Made by a program: the position numbers and the translations under genes. 64,000 nucleotides of DNA from assembly GCA_012523465.1 (NCBI GenBank), contig JAAYIK010000013.1:1-64000 (forward strand). The letters are read 5' to 3'. The DNA is from Lysobacteraceae bacterium (GTDB taxonomy: Bacteria; Pseudomonadota; Gammaproteobacteria; Nitrococcales; AK92). Positions 1 to 9,618 of this stretch are shown piece by piece. The notes under the pieces were generated by a model that saw only the letters and a program-made list of their open reading frames with translations, searched no databases and was not told the DNA's origin. Each line of letters begins with the position of its first letter. Position 1 is the stretch's first letter.

Positions 1-2
1 CG

Positions 3-221
3 CGCCGGGGGGAGACAGTGAAGGCGGTGGTGGTGCTGCGCGAGGGGGCGCAGCTGACGGCCGAGGAGCTGGTGGCTTGGTGCCGCGAGCAGATGGCGGC
101 CTATAAGGTGCCGACGCAGGTGGAGTTTGTCGAGGCGCTTCCGAAGTCGCCCACCGGCAAGCTGCTCTGGCGCGAGCTGCAGGAACGGGAGTGGGAGAAG
201 GTCAGGCAGGCCGCCGGGTGA
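3..221 (+). CDS. Acyl-CoA ligase (AMP-binding family), C-terminal end only
   Basis: This is the last 72 codons of a gene that begins before the window; the reading frame is open to the window edge. The visible part is the small C-terminal lid domain of the adenylate-forming family: a GETVKAVVVL strand, the AAYKVPTQVEFV stretch, and PKSPTGKLLWREL, whose lysine is the conserved A10 catalytic lysine. Family members activate a carboxylic acid with ATP to the acyl-AMP and then load it on CoA. The gene lies upstream of a thioesterase, a carboxylate-type ABC importer and acyl-CoA dehydrogenase genes, so it probably supplies the acyl-CoA for that pathway. The substrate cannot be judged from this fragment. 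Confidence 0.85.
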   Translation, partial: RRGETVKAVVVLREGAQLTAEELVAWCREQMAAYKVPTQVEFVEALPKSPTGKLLWRELQEREWEKVRQAAG

Positions 222-286
222 GCGGCGGCCTGCGCGAGGAAGCGAGGCTGCTCGCAAGGCCCTGACAGCCAGAGTCCGCCAGCATT

Positions 287-724
287 ATGAACCAAATGGC
301 GTATTCGATAGCCAGACTCGATCAGGCTAGGGGCTTCGCCGACGTGCTCGGTTTTCGGCAAGTCCAGTGGGAGGAGGGCCGAGCCGTGCTCGAGCTTGAG
401 CTACGCCCGTATCATTTGAATCTAGCTGGGGTGATCCACGGCGGTGTGCTGATGTCGCTGCTGGACATCGTCTGCGCCCAAGCCGGATTGTATCACCCCG
501 ATCCGAGCCAGATCCGCCGTGCCGTGACCTTGTCGCTGACGACCACCTTCACCGGGCAGGCCAGCGCAGGCGTGATACGGGCGATCGGAACGTTGCGCTC
601 TCAAGGAAGCCGGATTTTCAACAGCAGCGGCGAAATACTGGATGACAGCGGCCGTCTGCTAGCGATGGGAGAAGGGACCTTTCGCTATCGCAGTGGGAGG
701 AATTCGGCACATAAGGAAGAATAG
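287..724 (+). CDS. PaaI-type hotdog thioesterase
   Basis: A 145-residue protein of the hotdog fold, PaaI/YdiI-like acyl-CoA thioesterase group. The family signature is HGGVLMSLLD (about residues 51-60), where the His-Gly-Gly turn starts the hot-dog helix that lies over the CoA thioester. The following FTG and RSQG strands and a C-terminal MGEGTFRY strand complete one domain. Such enzymes hydrolyse aryl- or short-chain acyl-CoAs and can release CoA from dead-end intermediates. It sits 65 bp after the acyl-CoA ligase end, so the two may be co-transcribed. No strong ribosome binding site precedes the ATG at 287; the ATG at 296 is an alternative start. The exact substrate is unknown. Confidence 0.8.
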   Translation: MNQMAYSIARLDQARGFADVLGFRQVQWEEGRAVLELELRPYHLNLAGVIHGGVLMSLLDIVCAQAGLYHPDPSQIRRAVTLSLTTTFTGQASAGVIRAIGTLRSQGSRIFNSSGEILDDSGRLLAMGEGTFRYRSGRNSAHKEE

Positions 725-1078
725 CTAAAGGACATGAATCTGGTGGCGTGAGCTCGGCGCGGCAAGGGCGCGATTGCCGCATGGCTGGCAATTTATGGCG
801 CATTCATTTTGTCGCATTGCAGCAATCGATATTCGCTCTTGACCTGCTCTGAGACACAGGATAGCTTCATGTCTTAAGCATGGAGTGATGATCATGCGAC
901 TTTGGTCAATAGCGCATGATTTTCACGGGCACGGCCAGGATTGTTGACCGGCTTGGAGGGAACCTTAAAATAACGCGTCGTCGTAAACCTGCTCGAAAAT
1001 ACTCGCGTCTTGTTCGGGTTGGGTTTGTGGGCGCGTATTATAAAAAAATCAACGTGGCATCGTTGAAGGAGAGCGCGC
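725..1078. other. 354-bp non-coding region upstream of the liv transporter genes
   Basis: No convincing gene is present between the thioesterase and livH. The right half is AT-richer than its surroundings and holds the best promoter candidate (944-971) and the ribosome binding site of livH. Short in-frame ORFs here have no ribosome binding site and no recognisable product. Confidence 0.6.
944..971 (+). promoter_or_regulatory. Predicted sigma-70 promoter of the liv operon
   Basis: TTGACC (944-949) and TAAAAT (966-971) are separated by 16 bp, close to consensus. They lie about 110 bp ahead of the livH start and would drive livH-livM-livG-livF. The call is by eye; the transcription start is not known. 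Confidence 0.45.
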
Positions 1079-1942
1079 TTGAACCTCTTTTTTCAGCAAA
1101 TTCTCAATGGATTGACCCTGGGAAGCGTGTACGGGCTGGTTGCCTTGGGCCTGACCCTGGTCTATGGCATCTTGCACGTGCCGAACTTCTCGCACGGGGC
1201 TCTGTACATGGTCGGGGCGTATGCCGCCTGGGTCCTGATGGTCTCGGTCGGCGTCAATTACTGGCTTGCCATGCTTGGCGCCGGCGTCGTGGTTGCCATC
1301 ATCTCCGTGCTCTGTGAGCGCCTGGTCTTCAACCCCTTGCGTCACGCGCCGCCGATCCATGACAAAATTGCCGCCATCGGCATCCTGCTGTTCCTTGAGG
1401 CAGTGGTGCAGGCGATCTGGGGAGCCGATTTCCAGCGCATGCCCGCTCCTTATCCCGGCGTCATCAGCTTCATGGGGCTGTTCATGCCGATCCAGCGCGT
1501 GCTGATCGTCGTCGGCGCCATCGTCCTGATGCTGGGATTGCATTTCTTCCTCAAGCGGACGACCACCGGAGCCACCATCATCGCCATGGCGCAAGACCGT
1601 GAAGGAGCCTTTTTGGTCGGCATCGACGCCAACAAGGTCTCCATGATCACGTTCGCCATTGCCGGGTTCCTTGCTGCCGTCGCTGCCGCTCTGTTTGCGC
1701 CCATCAACCTGGTTTATCCCGGAATGGGCCACTTGGTGATCATGAAGGCATTCGTGATCATTGTGCTCGGTGGCATGGGGAGTATTCCGGGCGCTATTGT
1801 CGGTGGAATGATCATCGGATTCGCGGAATCATTTGGCGCATTTTACGTGTCCACTAACTATAAGGACCTGATTGCGTTTGCGCTTCTGGTGATCATTCTG
1901 TCCCTGCGTCCGCAAGGCCTTTTCACGAAGGGCATGAGGTAA
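1079..1942 (+). CDS. livH: Branched-chain-type ABC transporter permease LivH
   Basis: A 287-residue, very hydrophobic inner-membrane protein with about eight membrane segments. The opening NGLTLGSVYGLVALGLTLVY and the GILHVPNFSHGALYMVGAY stretch are typical of LivH permeases of the HAAT family; the C-terminal GGMGSIPGAIVGGMIIGFAE loop is also characteristic. It forms the channel with LivM, driven by LivG and LivF. The start is a TTG at 1079, chosen because GAAGGAG lies 7 nt upstream and the protein then begins exactly at the family N-terminus. First gene of a five-gene transporter set. Family members carry amino acids, amides, urea or aromatic and other carboxylates; the nearby catabolic genes favour a carboxylate. 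Confidence 0.88.
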   Translation: MNLFFQQILNGLTLGSVYGLVALGLTLVYGILHVPNFSHGALYMVGAYAAWVLMVSVGVNYWLAMLGAGVVVAIISVLCERLVFNPLRHAPPIHDKIAAIGILLFLEAVVQAIWGADFQRMPAPYPGVISFMGLFMPIQRVLIVVGAIVLMLGLHFFLKRTTTGATIIAMAQDREGAFLVGIDANKVSMITFAIAGFLAAVAAALFAPINLVYPGMGHLVIMKAFVIIVLGGMGSIPGAIVGGMIIGFAESFGAFYVSTNYKDLIAFALLVIILSLRPQGLFTKGMR

Positions 1943-1948
1943 GAGATC

Positions 1949-2955
1949 ATGAATTTCCTTCTCGGAAGGGGCGGAGCGCTGCTGCTGCTGGCAGTGGCCA
2001 TCGTATTTCCGCTAATCAGTCAAAACCAATACACATTTATTTGATGTCGCTGGCGTTCATTTGGACGATGGCGACAGCCGGCATGAACCTCATTACCGGC
2101 TACACTGGCCAGCTGAACCTGGCCCACGCCGGCTTCGTAGCGATCGGTGCCTACACGGTCGGCCTGCTGACCGTTGATTATGGATTAAACTTCTGGGCCG
2201 CTTTCGTCCTGTCGGGCCTGCTGGCCGGCCTGATCGGCTTTTTCGTCGGCATCGTCTCGCTGCGGCTCACCGAGCATTATTTCGCCATCTTCACCCTGTG
2301 CGTCGGGTTCATCATCTGGCAGCTGCTGGAAAAGTGGGAAGGCCTCACGCACGGCGTGCACGGCGTCATCGACATTCCGGCTCCGGCCGACCTTTTCGGC
2401 ATTTCGTTTGCCTCACCGACGGCTCAGTACTACCTGGTGCTGTTCTTCCTGGTGGTCACCTTGTGGCTGATGCACCGGATCGTGACCTCCCTGCTTGGAC
2501 GGACCTTCCTTGCCATCCGTAACAGCGAGCAGCTGGCCGAGGCGCTGGGCATTCACCTGATGCGCAACAAGGTGCTGTCCTTCGTGCTGTCGACCATCAT
2601 CGCCGGCTATGCGGGCGGCCTGTACGCCGGCTCGGTGCGTTTCCTGGACCCCAGCCTCAGCGGCGTCACCATCACCTTCGACATGGTTACCTACCTGCTG
2701 GTTGGCGGCATCGGCACGCTGTTCGGGCCGCTGGTCGGCACCCTGCTGGTGATCTGGGTCAGTCAGTATCTGCAGTTCCTGCAGGACTTCCGCATGATCG
2801 TGTTCGGGCCGCTGCTGGTGGTGCTGGTGATCTTCTTCCCGCGCGGGATCGTCGGCTATCTGCAGCAGAAGAAGATGGAGCGGGCGGCACGCCTTGCCGA
2901 GCAGGCTGGCCGCGCTGCGGGCGAGCGCAAGGTGGAGGCGAAATCCAATGCTTAA
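1949..2955 (+). CDS. livM: Branched-chain-type ABC transporter permease LivM, with an apparent frameshift near its N-terminus
   Basis: The second permease, with the LivM signature GYTGQLNLAHAGFVAIGAY. The main open frame runs from about 2041 (TTG) or 2044 (ATG) to 2955 and codes for 304 residues, but no ribosome binding site precedes it. An ATG at 1949, 6 bp after livH, opens a frame coding for a first hydrophobic segment (LLLLAVAIVFPLIS) that meets a TGA at 2042. Re-reading the T at 2041 would join the two frames into ...QYTFI-LMSLAFIW..., as expected for a full LivM. So one base appears to be missing near 2036-2042, either a sequencing/assembly indel or a true mutation. The last 8 bp overlap livG. 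The coordinates given cover the presumed original gene. Confidence 0.75.
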
Positions 2956-3712
2956 GGTCGAGAACCTCACCAAGCGGTTCGGCGGTCTGACCGCGGTCAA
3001 CAACGTCAGCGCCCATTTCGAGGAGGGCCAGATCAGCGCCATCATCGGCCCCAACGGTGCTGGCAAAACCACCTTTTTCAACCTCGTTGCCGGCACCCAT
3101 CTGCCCACCTCGGGCCGGATCTTGTTCAAGGGGCAGGACATTACCCGCCTGACCCCGGACAAGGTGGCGCGCCTGGGCATTGCCCGCACTTTCCAGACCA
3201 CGCACTTGTTCGAGCAGGCCACGGTGTTCGACAACCTCATCGTCGGTCACCGGCTGCGTACCCAGTCCGGCTTCTGGGACGTGGTATTCAATACCCGTCG
3301 TCTACGGGAAGAAGAAAAGAAGTGCCGTGAAAAGGCCGAGGAAGTGCTGGAATTCGTCGGCCTGTCCCACATCGCACACCGGATGATCGCCGACATCAGC
3401 CAGGAGGAACGCAAGCGTGTCGCGTTCGCGTTGGCGCTGGCGACTGAGCCGTCCATGGTGCTGCTGGACGAACCGGCAGGTGGCGTCAACCCCGACGAGA
3501 CCGCAGGTCTGGCAGAGCTGATCCGGAAGATGGTCAAGCACGGGCTGACCGTCTGCCTGATCGAGCACAAGATGGACATGATCATGAGCCTTGCGGACAA
3601 GATCATCGTGCTCGACCACGGCGAGAAGATCGCCGAGGGCACGCCGGCCGAGATCCAGCGCAATCCGAAGGTGATCGAGGCTTACCTGGGGAGTGACTAT
3701 GCTGCAGCTTGA
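2948..3712 (+). CDS. livG: ABC transporter ATP-binding protein LivG
   Basis: A 254-residue cytoplasmic ATPase of the branched-chain transporter family. Walker A GPNGAGKTT is at residues 34-42, the Q-loop glutamine in ARTFQ near 83, Walker B ends in DE at 174-175, and the switch histidine is H207. The start ATG at 2948 overlaps the end of livM by 8 bp, and the protein then starts at MLKVENLTKRFGG as expected. The ABC signature is unusual: ISQEERKRV (150-158) replaces the common LSYGQQRRL type, so the glycine and glutamine of the motif are changed. The remaining motifs are intact, so it is probably active, perhaps leaning on LivF for one composite site. Confidence 0.88.
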   Translation: MLKVENLTKRFGGLTAVNNVSAHFEEGQISAIIGPNGAGKTTFFNLVAGTHLPTSGRILFKGQDITRLTPDKVARLGIARTFQTTHLFEQATVFDNLIVGHRLRTQSGFWDVVFNTRRLREEEKKCREKAEEVLEFVGLSHIAHRMIADISQEERKRVAFALALATEPSMVLLDEPAGGVNPDETAGLAELIRKMVKHGLTVCLIEHKMDMIMSLADKIIVLDHGEKIAEGTPAEIQRNPKVIEAYLGSDYAAA

Positions 3713-4406
3713 TAATGTCGTCGTTAAATACGGCAGCTTTCGTGCTCTGGACGGGGTCAGCCTCGAGGTCGGCCAGGGGGAGCTGGTGGTGCTGCTGGGC
3801 GCCAACGGCGCTGGCAAGAGCACCATCTTCCGCGCCATCAGCGGCTTGAACCTGGTGGCCGAGGGCGATATTCGCTTCAACGGCGAGAGCCTGGTCGGCC
3901 TCAAGCCCTCGAAGATCGTCGAGGCGGGCATCGTGCAGTGTCCGGAGGGACGCAAGCTGTTCCCGCAGATGTCGGTGCTGAAGAACCTCATGCTGGGCGC
4001 TTACGTGCACCGCAAGGACAAGCAGGGCGTGCAGCGGTCGCTCGAGCATGTCTTCGAGCTGTTCCCCATCCTTAAGGAGAAGAAGGACGACGCGGCCGGC
4101 TCCCTCAGCGGAGGCCAGCAGCAGATGGTGGCCATCGGGCGGGCGCTGATGAGCCGGCCCAAGGTCCTCCTGATGGACGAGCCCTCGCTCGGGCTGGCGC
4201 CGTTGGTGGTCAAGCAGATGTTCGAGACCATCAAGCAGATCAACGCCGAAGGCACCTCGGTGCTGCTGGCGGAGCAGAACGCCTACGCTGCCCTGCAGAT
4301 TGCCGACCGGGCCTATGTCATCGAAAGCGGGCGCATCGTCGCCGAGGGCGATCGCGATGCCATGATGAACGATGACAAGATCAGAAAGGCATATATCGGT
4401 GCATAG
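3699..4406 (+). CDS. livF: ABC transporter ATP-binding protein LivF
   Basis: A 235-residue ATPase, partner of LivG. Walker A GANGAGKST is at 34-42, the signature LSGGQ at 136-140 is canonical, and Walker B ends in DE at 160-161, followed by PSLGLAPLVV, which is typical of LivF. The ATG at 3699 follows GGGGAG by about 6 nt and overlaps the last codons of livG by 14 bp, indicating translational coupling. An in-frame GTG at 3693 is less likely. Together with LivH, LivM, LivG and the binding protein it makes a complete HAAT importer. Confidence 0.9.
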   Translation: MLQLDNVVVKYGSFRALDGVSLEVGQGELVVLLGANGAGKSTIFRAISGLNLVAEGDIRFNGESLVGLKPSKIVEAGIVQCPEGRKLFPQMSVLKNLMLGAYVHRKDKQGVQRSLEHVFELFPILKEKKDDAAGSLSGGQQQMVAIGRALMSRPKVLLMDEPSLGLAPLVVKQMFETIKQINAEGTSVLLAEQNAYAALQIADRAYVIESGRIVAEGDRDAMMNDDKIRKAYIGA

Positions 4407-4420
4407 TCTCAAGCTTGCGT

Positions 4421-4488
4421 TACATCGATGAAACGATGTATCAAGGTTTGGAGCCTAAATGTCGGGAGGAGAGCTGCTGTCTCAGCAG
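4421..4488 (+). repeat. Two small hairpins between livF and the binding-protein gene
   Basis: TACATCG (4421-4427) pairs with CGATGTA (4434-4440) over a 6-nt loop, and CTGCTG (4474-4479) pairs with CAGCAG (4483-4488) over 3 nt. Neither has a T-tract. Hairpins here could stabilise mRNA ends or adjust expression of the abundant binding protein relative to the membrane genes; this is inference. Confidence 0.35.
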
Positions 4489-4528
4489 TAACGTCAACCA
4501 ATAAACCCAAGTCAAGGGGGATGGACAC

Positions 4529-5698
4529 ATGTCAATTCTTCATCGGCTAGGTCGAATCACCACTGGCCTTGCATTCGGGCTGGCCCTCGGCGCAGGGACG
4601 GCAGCGGCCCAGGACGTCATCAACATCGGTTACACCGGACCGCTCAGCGGTGGTGCCGCGCTGTACGGCAAGAACGTGCTGTCCGGCATCGAGATGGCGG
4701 TCAACGAGATGAACGCTGCCGGCGGCGTCGAGATCGGGGGCAAGACCTACAAGATTAACCTGGTCGCTCTGGACGACAAGTACTCGCCGGCCGAGGCGGC
4801 GGTCAACGCCCGCCGTCTGGCGCAGGAGCACAAGACGCCCGTGATCTTTACTCCGCAGTTCGGCGGCAGCGTGGCGATCCAGGCGTTCAACGAGGATATG
4901 GGCTTCCTGCTCATGTCCTACACCAGCGTTCCCTCCATCACCCAGCGTGGCAACAAGCTGACGATCCGCATCCCGCCGGCCTTCGACGGCTACATGAAGC
5001 CGTTCAGCAAGATCGCCATGGAGCGTTTCGGCAAGCGGGTTGCCATCGCCAACGCCACCCACGATTACGCCAAGGCCTGGACCTCGCTGTTCGTGCCGGT
5101 GTGGAAGCAGCTGGGTGGCGAGGTGGTCGCCGAGAACCCGATGGACTACAACAAGGACACCGACTTCTACAGCGGCGTGAGCCGGGTGCTGGCGGCCAAG
5201 CCTGACGTGCTGTTCATCGGTGGTGCTTCCGAGCCGACCGCGCTGGTCGTGAAGCAGGCCCGCGAGCTGGGCTTCAAGGGTGGCTTCATCATCATGGACC
5301 AGGCTAAGCTGGACGAGATGTACAAGGTCACCAACAGCTGGGAGATGCTGGAAGGCTCGGTGGGCGTGGTGCCCCTGGTCAACTACGGCACGCCTGGTAC
5401 CGAGTCCTATGTTGAGCGCTATCGCAAGGTCTACAACAAAGATCCGGGCTCCGAAGCTGGGCTGAACTACTTCGCGACCTACGCGGTCATCGAGGCCATG
5501 AAGCACGCTGGCACGACGACCGACGCCTACAAGATCCGCGAGAACTTCGCTAAGGCGCTGCAGACGCTGCCGACGGACTACAACCTGTATGAGATGACTG
5601 ACATCGATGAAGGTGGCGGTCTGCTCGGCCAGATGAACGTGGCGACCGTGATTGACGGCAAGGTCGTGCGGGTCCAGTGGCAGGACGACGAGGACTGA
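4529..5698 (+). CDS. Periplasmic substrate-binding protein of the branched-chain-type ABC transporter
   Basis: A 389-residue protein with a signal peptide: basic start, hydrophobic core (GLAFGLALGAG) and likely cleavage after about residue 27 (AAA before QD). The mature part starts INIGYTGPLSGG, the standard opening of LivK/LivJ-type type I binding proteins, and has the two-lobed periplasmic binding layout. There is no lipobox cysteine, so it should be soluble in the periplasm. It binds the solute and hands it to LivHM. AAGGGGG precedes the ATG at good distance. The ligand is not predictable; the neighbouring CoA-ligase and acyl-CoA dehydrogenase genes suggest an organic acid rather than leucine. 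A strong terminator follows. Confidence 0.88.
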   Translation: MSILHRLGRITTGLAFGLALGAGTAAAQDVINIGYTGPLSGGAALYGKNVLSGIEMAVNEMNAAGGVEIGGKTYKINLVALDDKYSPAEAAVNARRLAQEHKTPVIFTPQFGGSVAIQAFNEDMGFLLMSYTSVPSITQRGNKLTIRIPPAFDGYMKPFSKIAMERFGKRVAIANATHDYAKAWTSLFVPVWKQLGGEVVAENPMDYNKDTDFYSGVSRVLAAKPDVLFIGGASEPTALVVKQARELGFKGGFIIMDQAKLDEMYKVTNSWEMLEGSVGVVPLVNYGTPGTESYVERYRKVYNKDPGSEAGLNYFATYAVIEAMKHAGTTTDAYKIRENFAKALQTLPTDYNLYEMTDIDEGGGLLGQMNVATVIDGKVVRVQWQDDED

Positions 5699-5726
5699 GC
5701 CGGTCGCGGCCAGCAGACAGTCGGGG

Positions 5727-5759
5727 GGGTTGCGGCCTTGCTGGCCGCAACCCTTTTTT
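5727..5759 (+). terminator. Rho-independent terminator after the liv genes
   Basis: An 11-bp perfect stem (GGGTTGCGGCC at 5727-5737 with GGCCGCAACCC at 5743-5753), a 5-nt loop and six T residues (5754-5759). It separates the transporter transcript from the aldehyde dehydrogenase gene. Confidence 0.92.
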
Positions 5760-5846
5760 GTTCCCATTTGAGATATCGAGGCGGTCGCACGCGACTCAGG
5801 CACCGCGACGCGACGCCTTCAACCAGGCAAGGATCAGGAGATCGTC

Positions 5847-7316
5847 ATGGCTCTGCAGTTGAATGACGCCAGCCTCTTCAAGGACCGTGCTTTCATCGAT
5901 GGTGAATGGGTCGAGGCGGTCGCTGGCCGTCGTTTCGACGTGCTCGACCCGGCTACCGGAGAGAAACTGGGCAGCGTGCCGGACATGGGGCCGGAGGATG
6001 CCAAGCACGCCATCGAAGCAGCGAACCGCGCCTGGCCCGAATGGCGGGCGATGAGCGCCAAGAAGCGCTATTACCTGCTGCGGCGCTGGTACGAGCTGAT
6101 CATGGAGAATGTCGAGGATTTGGCGCGAATCCTCACCGCCGAGCAAGGCAAGCCGTTGCGCGAGAGCCGCGGCGAGGTGGCCTATGGCGCCTCCTACGTC
6201 GAGTGGTTCGCGGAGGAAGCCAAGCGCGTCACTGGTGATATTCTGCCGACCATCAGCAACGATCGGCGGCTGCTGGTGTTGAAGCAGCCGGTCGGCGTGG
6301 TTGCCGCGATCACACCCTGGAACTATCCGAGCGCCATGATCACCCGCAAGCTGGCACCGGCGCTGGCGGCCGGCTGCACGGTGGTGCTGAAGCCGGCCGA
6401 GGATACCCCGCTGTCGGCGCTGGCGCTGGCCGAGCTGGCCATCCGGGCCGGGATACCGGCAGGGGTGCTCAACATCGTGACCGCTGCGCAGGGCGTCGAG
6501 ATCGGCAAGGAGTTCACCGCCAACCCGACCGTGCGCAAGATTTCCTTCACCGGCTCCACCGCCGTCGGCAAGCTGCTTATGGCTCAGGCCGCCTCGACGG
6601 TCAAGAAGGTCAGTCTGGAGCTGGGCGGCAACGCGCCCTTCATCGTGTTTGAGGACGCCGACTTGGATGCCGCCGCCGCAGCAGCGTTCGGTTCCAAGTT
6701 CGTCAACTCCGGCCAGGCCTGCGTGTGCGTCAACCGGGTGCTGGTGCAGGAGTCGGTCTACGAGGCGTTCCTGGAGCGGCTGGGCAAGCTGCTGCCGAAG
6801 ATTCGTCCCGGCCATGGCGCGGCGGAGGAAACCACCCAGGGGCCGCTGATCAACAGGCGCGCCTTCGAGAAGGTGGACAGCCTGGTGCAGGATGCCCTGG
6901 CCAAGGGGGCGCGCCTGCTGGCCGGCGGGCAGCGGCACGAGGCCGGCGAGAACTTCTACCAGCCGACGCTGCTGGCTGACGTCAGTCCGGACATGGCCTG
7001 CTTCCAGCAGGAGATCTTCGGTCCGGTCATGCCGGTCACCCGGTTCTCGACTGAGGAGGAAGCCATCCGCATCGCCAACGACACGCCCTACGGCCTGGCC
7101 GCCTATTTCTTCACCCGCGACGTTGGCCGTATGTGGCGGGTAGGCGAGGCCCTGGAATATGGCATGGTGGGGATCAATGAGGGGATGGGCGGCTCCGAGC
7201 TGATCCCGTTCGGCGGGATCAAGGAGTCCGGCATCGGCCGCGAAGGCTCGAAGTACGGGATCGAGGAATATTTGGAGATCAAGTACCTCGGTTTCGCCGG
7301 CCTCGCGCGCAACTGA
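5847..7316 (+). CDS. NAD(P)-dependent aldehyde dehydrogenase, succinate-semialdehyde dehydrogenase type
   Basis: A 489-residue class 3-type aldehyde dehydrogenase. The cofactor region shows TPWNYPSAMITRK and GCTVVLKPAEDTP; FTGSTAVGK is the nucleotide-loop motif. The general base is E258 in LELGG and the catalytic cysteine is C292 in NSGQACVCVNR, with a second cysteine two residues later as in succinate-semialdehyde dehydrogenases (GabD). It oxidises an aldehyde to the carboxylate. AGGAG precedes the ATG. It lies between the transporter terminator and the acyl-CoA dehydrogenase operon, so it may feed or drain that pathway. GabD-like is the nearest recognisable type, but the substrate is not certain. 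Confidence 0.85.
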   Translation: MALQLNDASLFKDRAFIDGEWVEAVAGRRFDVLDPATGEKLGSVPDMGPEDAKHAIEAANRAWPEWRAMSAKKRYYLLRRWYELIMENVEDLARILTAEQGKPLRESRGEVAYGASYVEWFAEEAKRVTGDILPTISNDRRLLVLKQPVGVVAAITPWNYPSAMITRKLAPALAAGCTVVLKPAEDTPLSALALAELAIRAGIPAGVLNIVTAAQGVEIGKEFTANPTVRKISFTGSTAVGKLLMAQAASTVKKVSLELGGNAPFIVFEDADLDAAAAAAFGSKFVNSGQACVCVNRVLVQESVYEAFLERLGKLLPKIRPGHGAAEETTQGPLINRRAFEKVDSLVQDALAKGARLLAGGQRHEAGENFYQPTLLADVSPDMACFQQEIFGPVMPVTRFSTEEEAIRIANDTPYGLAAYFFTRDVGRMWRVGEALEYGMVGINEGMGGSELIPFGGIKESGIGREGSKYGIEEYLEIKYLGFAGLARN

Positions 7317-7431
7317 TCGGCTCGCGCCGGCGGGCCATGGTGTCCGCCGGCCGGCGCTTGACCAGGTGGCAGTGGCGTGACAGATTCGCCATGACTGCAG
7401 CGGCAATTATGGTGCTGCGCCCGAATTTCCG

Positions 7432-7445
7432 AGCGAGCGCTCGCT
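7432..7445. promoter_or_regulatory. 14-bp perfect palindrome, possible operator of the acyl-CoA dehydrogenase operon
   Basis: AGCGAGCGCTCGCT reads the same on both strands and lies 122 bp before the acyl-CoA dehydrogenase start, in a 251-bp gap with no gene. GC-rich palindromes of this form are common operators of TetR-family regulators of fatty acid and CoA-ester catabolism. No such regulator gene is in the window, so this is a guess from form and position. Confidence 0.4.
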
Positions 7446-7567
7446 AGGTCGCACAAGACAGGCGCTTGTCGCGCTGATGCCAAAAACACCGTCGGGATGC
7501 CGGCTCCGGCTCGGTACCCCGACATTCGAGAGCCCGCTGACGGGACGACAACAGAAGGAGAGCATCC

Positions 7568-8788
<1,221 letters not shown>

Positions 8789-8862
8789 AGCTTCCGCGAA
8801 GTCGTATCAGCCTGACGCGCAGGCCGGCCAACCGGCCTGCGCGGTTTTGTGAGGAGGAATTC

Positions 8863-9618
8863 ATGTTCGATCTGAAGGACAAAGTCGCAATCGTGACCGG
8901 CTCGACCCGAGGCATCGGCCGCGCCATCGCCGAGTACTATGCGCGCGCCGGTGCCAAGGTCGTGATCTCCAGCCGCAAGCAGGATGCCTGCGAAAAGGTC
9001 GCTGCCGAGATGGCGGCCGCCGGCCACGAGGTGCTGGCCGTGCCTTGCCACGTCGCCCGCAAGGATGAGCTGCAGAACCTGGTCGATCGGACTATGGAGA
9101 AGTGGGGTCAGATCGACATTCTGGTCTGCAACGCCGCGACCAATCCGGTTTACGGGCCGCTGTCGGAACTCAGCGACGAGGCCTGGGACAAGATCATGGA
9201 CACCAACGTGCGCGGCACGTTCTGGCTGTGCAACATGGTGCTGCCGCTGATGGCGCAAAAGGGCGGCGGTTCGGCTATTCTGATCTCCAGCATCGCCGCT
9301 CTGCGCGCCAGCAACAACATCGCTGCCTATGGCGTCTCCAAGGCGGCCGAGATCAGCCTGGTGCGCAACCTGGCGGCTGAGTGGGGGCCGCGCAATGTAC
9401 GGGTCAATGCCATCGCTCCGGGCCTGGTCAAGACCGACTTCGCCCGCGCCCTGTGGGAGGACCCCGTGCGCCTGGAGCGGATCCAGAATGCCACTCCGCT
9501 GCGGCGGATCGGGCAGCCTGAGGACATCGCCGGCGTGGCGCTGTTCCTGGCTTCCGACGCGGCGGCGTACGTGACGGGCCATGTGCTGGTGGCCGATGGT
9601 GGGGAGACGATTGTCTGA
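8863..9618 (+). CDS. Short-chain dehydrogenase/reductase
   Basis: A 251-residue classical SDR. The NAD(P)-binding motif TGSTRGIG is at 12-19, the structural NAA at 90-92, and the catalytic set is S143, Y156 and K160 (YGVSK). The C-terminus TGHVLVADGGETIV is typical. The ATG follows GAGGAG. It probably oxidises a hydroxyacyl-CoA or a related alcohol between the acyl-CoA dehydrogenase and kinase steps; SDR genes occur with APH-like kinases and acyl-CoA dehydrogenases in levulinate-type catabolic operons (lva of Pseudomonas putida). Its stop overlaps the start of the kinase gene (TGATG), so the two are translationally coupled. Confidence 0.88.
   Translation: MFDLKDKVAIVTGSTRGIGRAIAEYYARAGAKVVISSRKQDACEKVAAEMAAAGHEVLAVPCHVARKDELQNLVDRTMEKWGQIDILVCNAATNPVYGPLSELSDEAWDKIMDTNVRGTFWLCNMVLPLMAQKGGGSAILISSIAALRASNNIAAYGVSKAAEISLVRNLAAEWGPRNVRVNAIAPGLVKTDFARALWEDPVRLERIQNATPLRRIGQPEDIAGVALFLASDAAAYVTGHVLVADGGETIV

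Noticed and set aside
916..1317. 133-residue plus-strand frame crossing into livH
   Set aside because: No ribosome binding site, basic random-looking product, and most of it overlaps livH in another frame.
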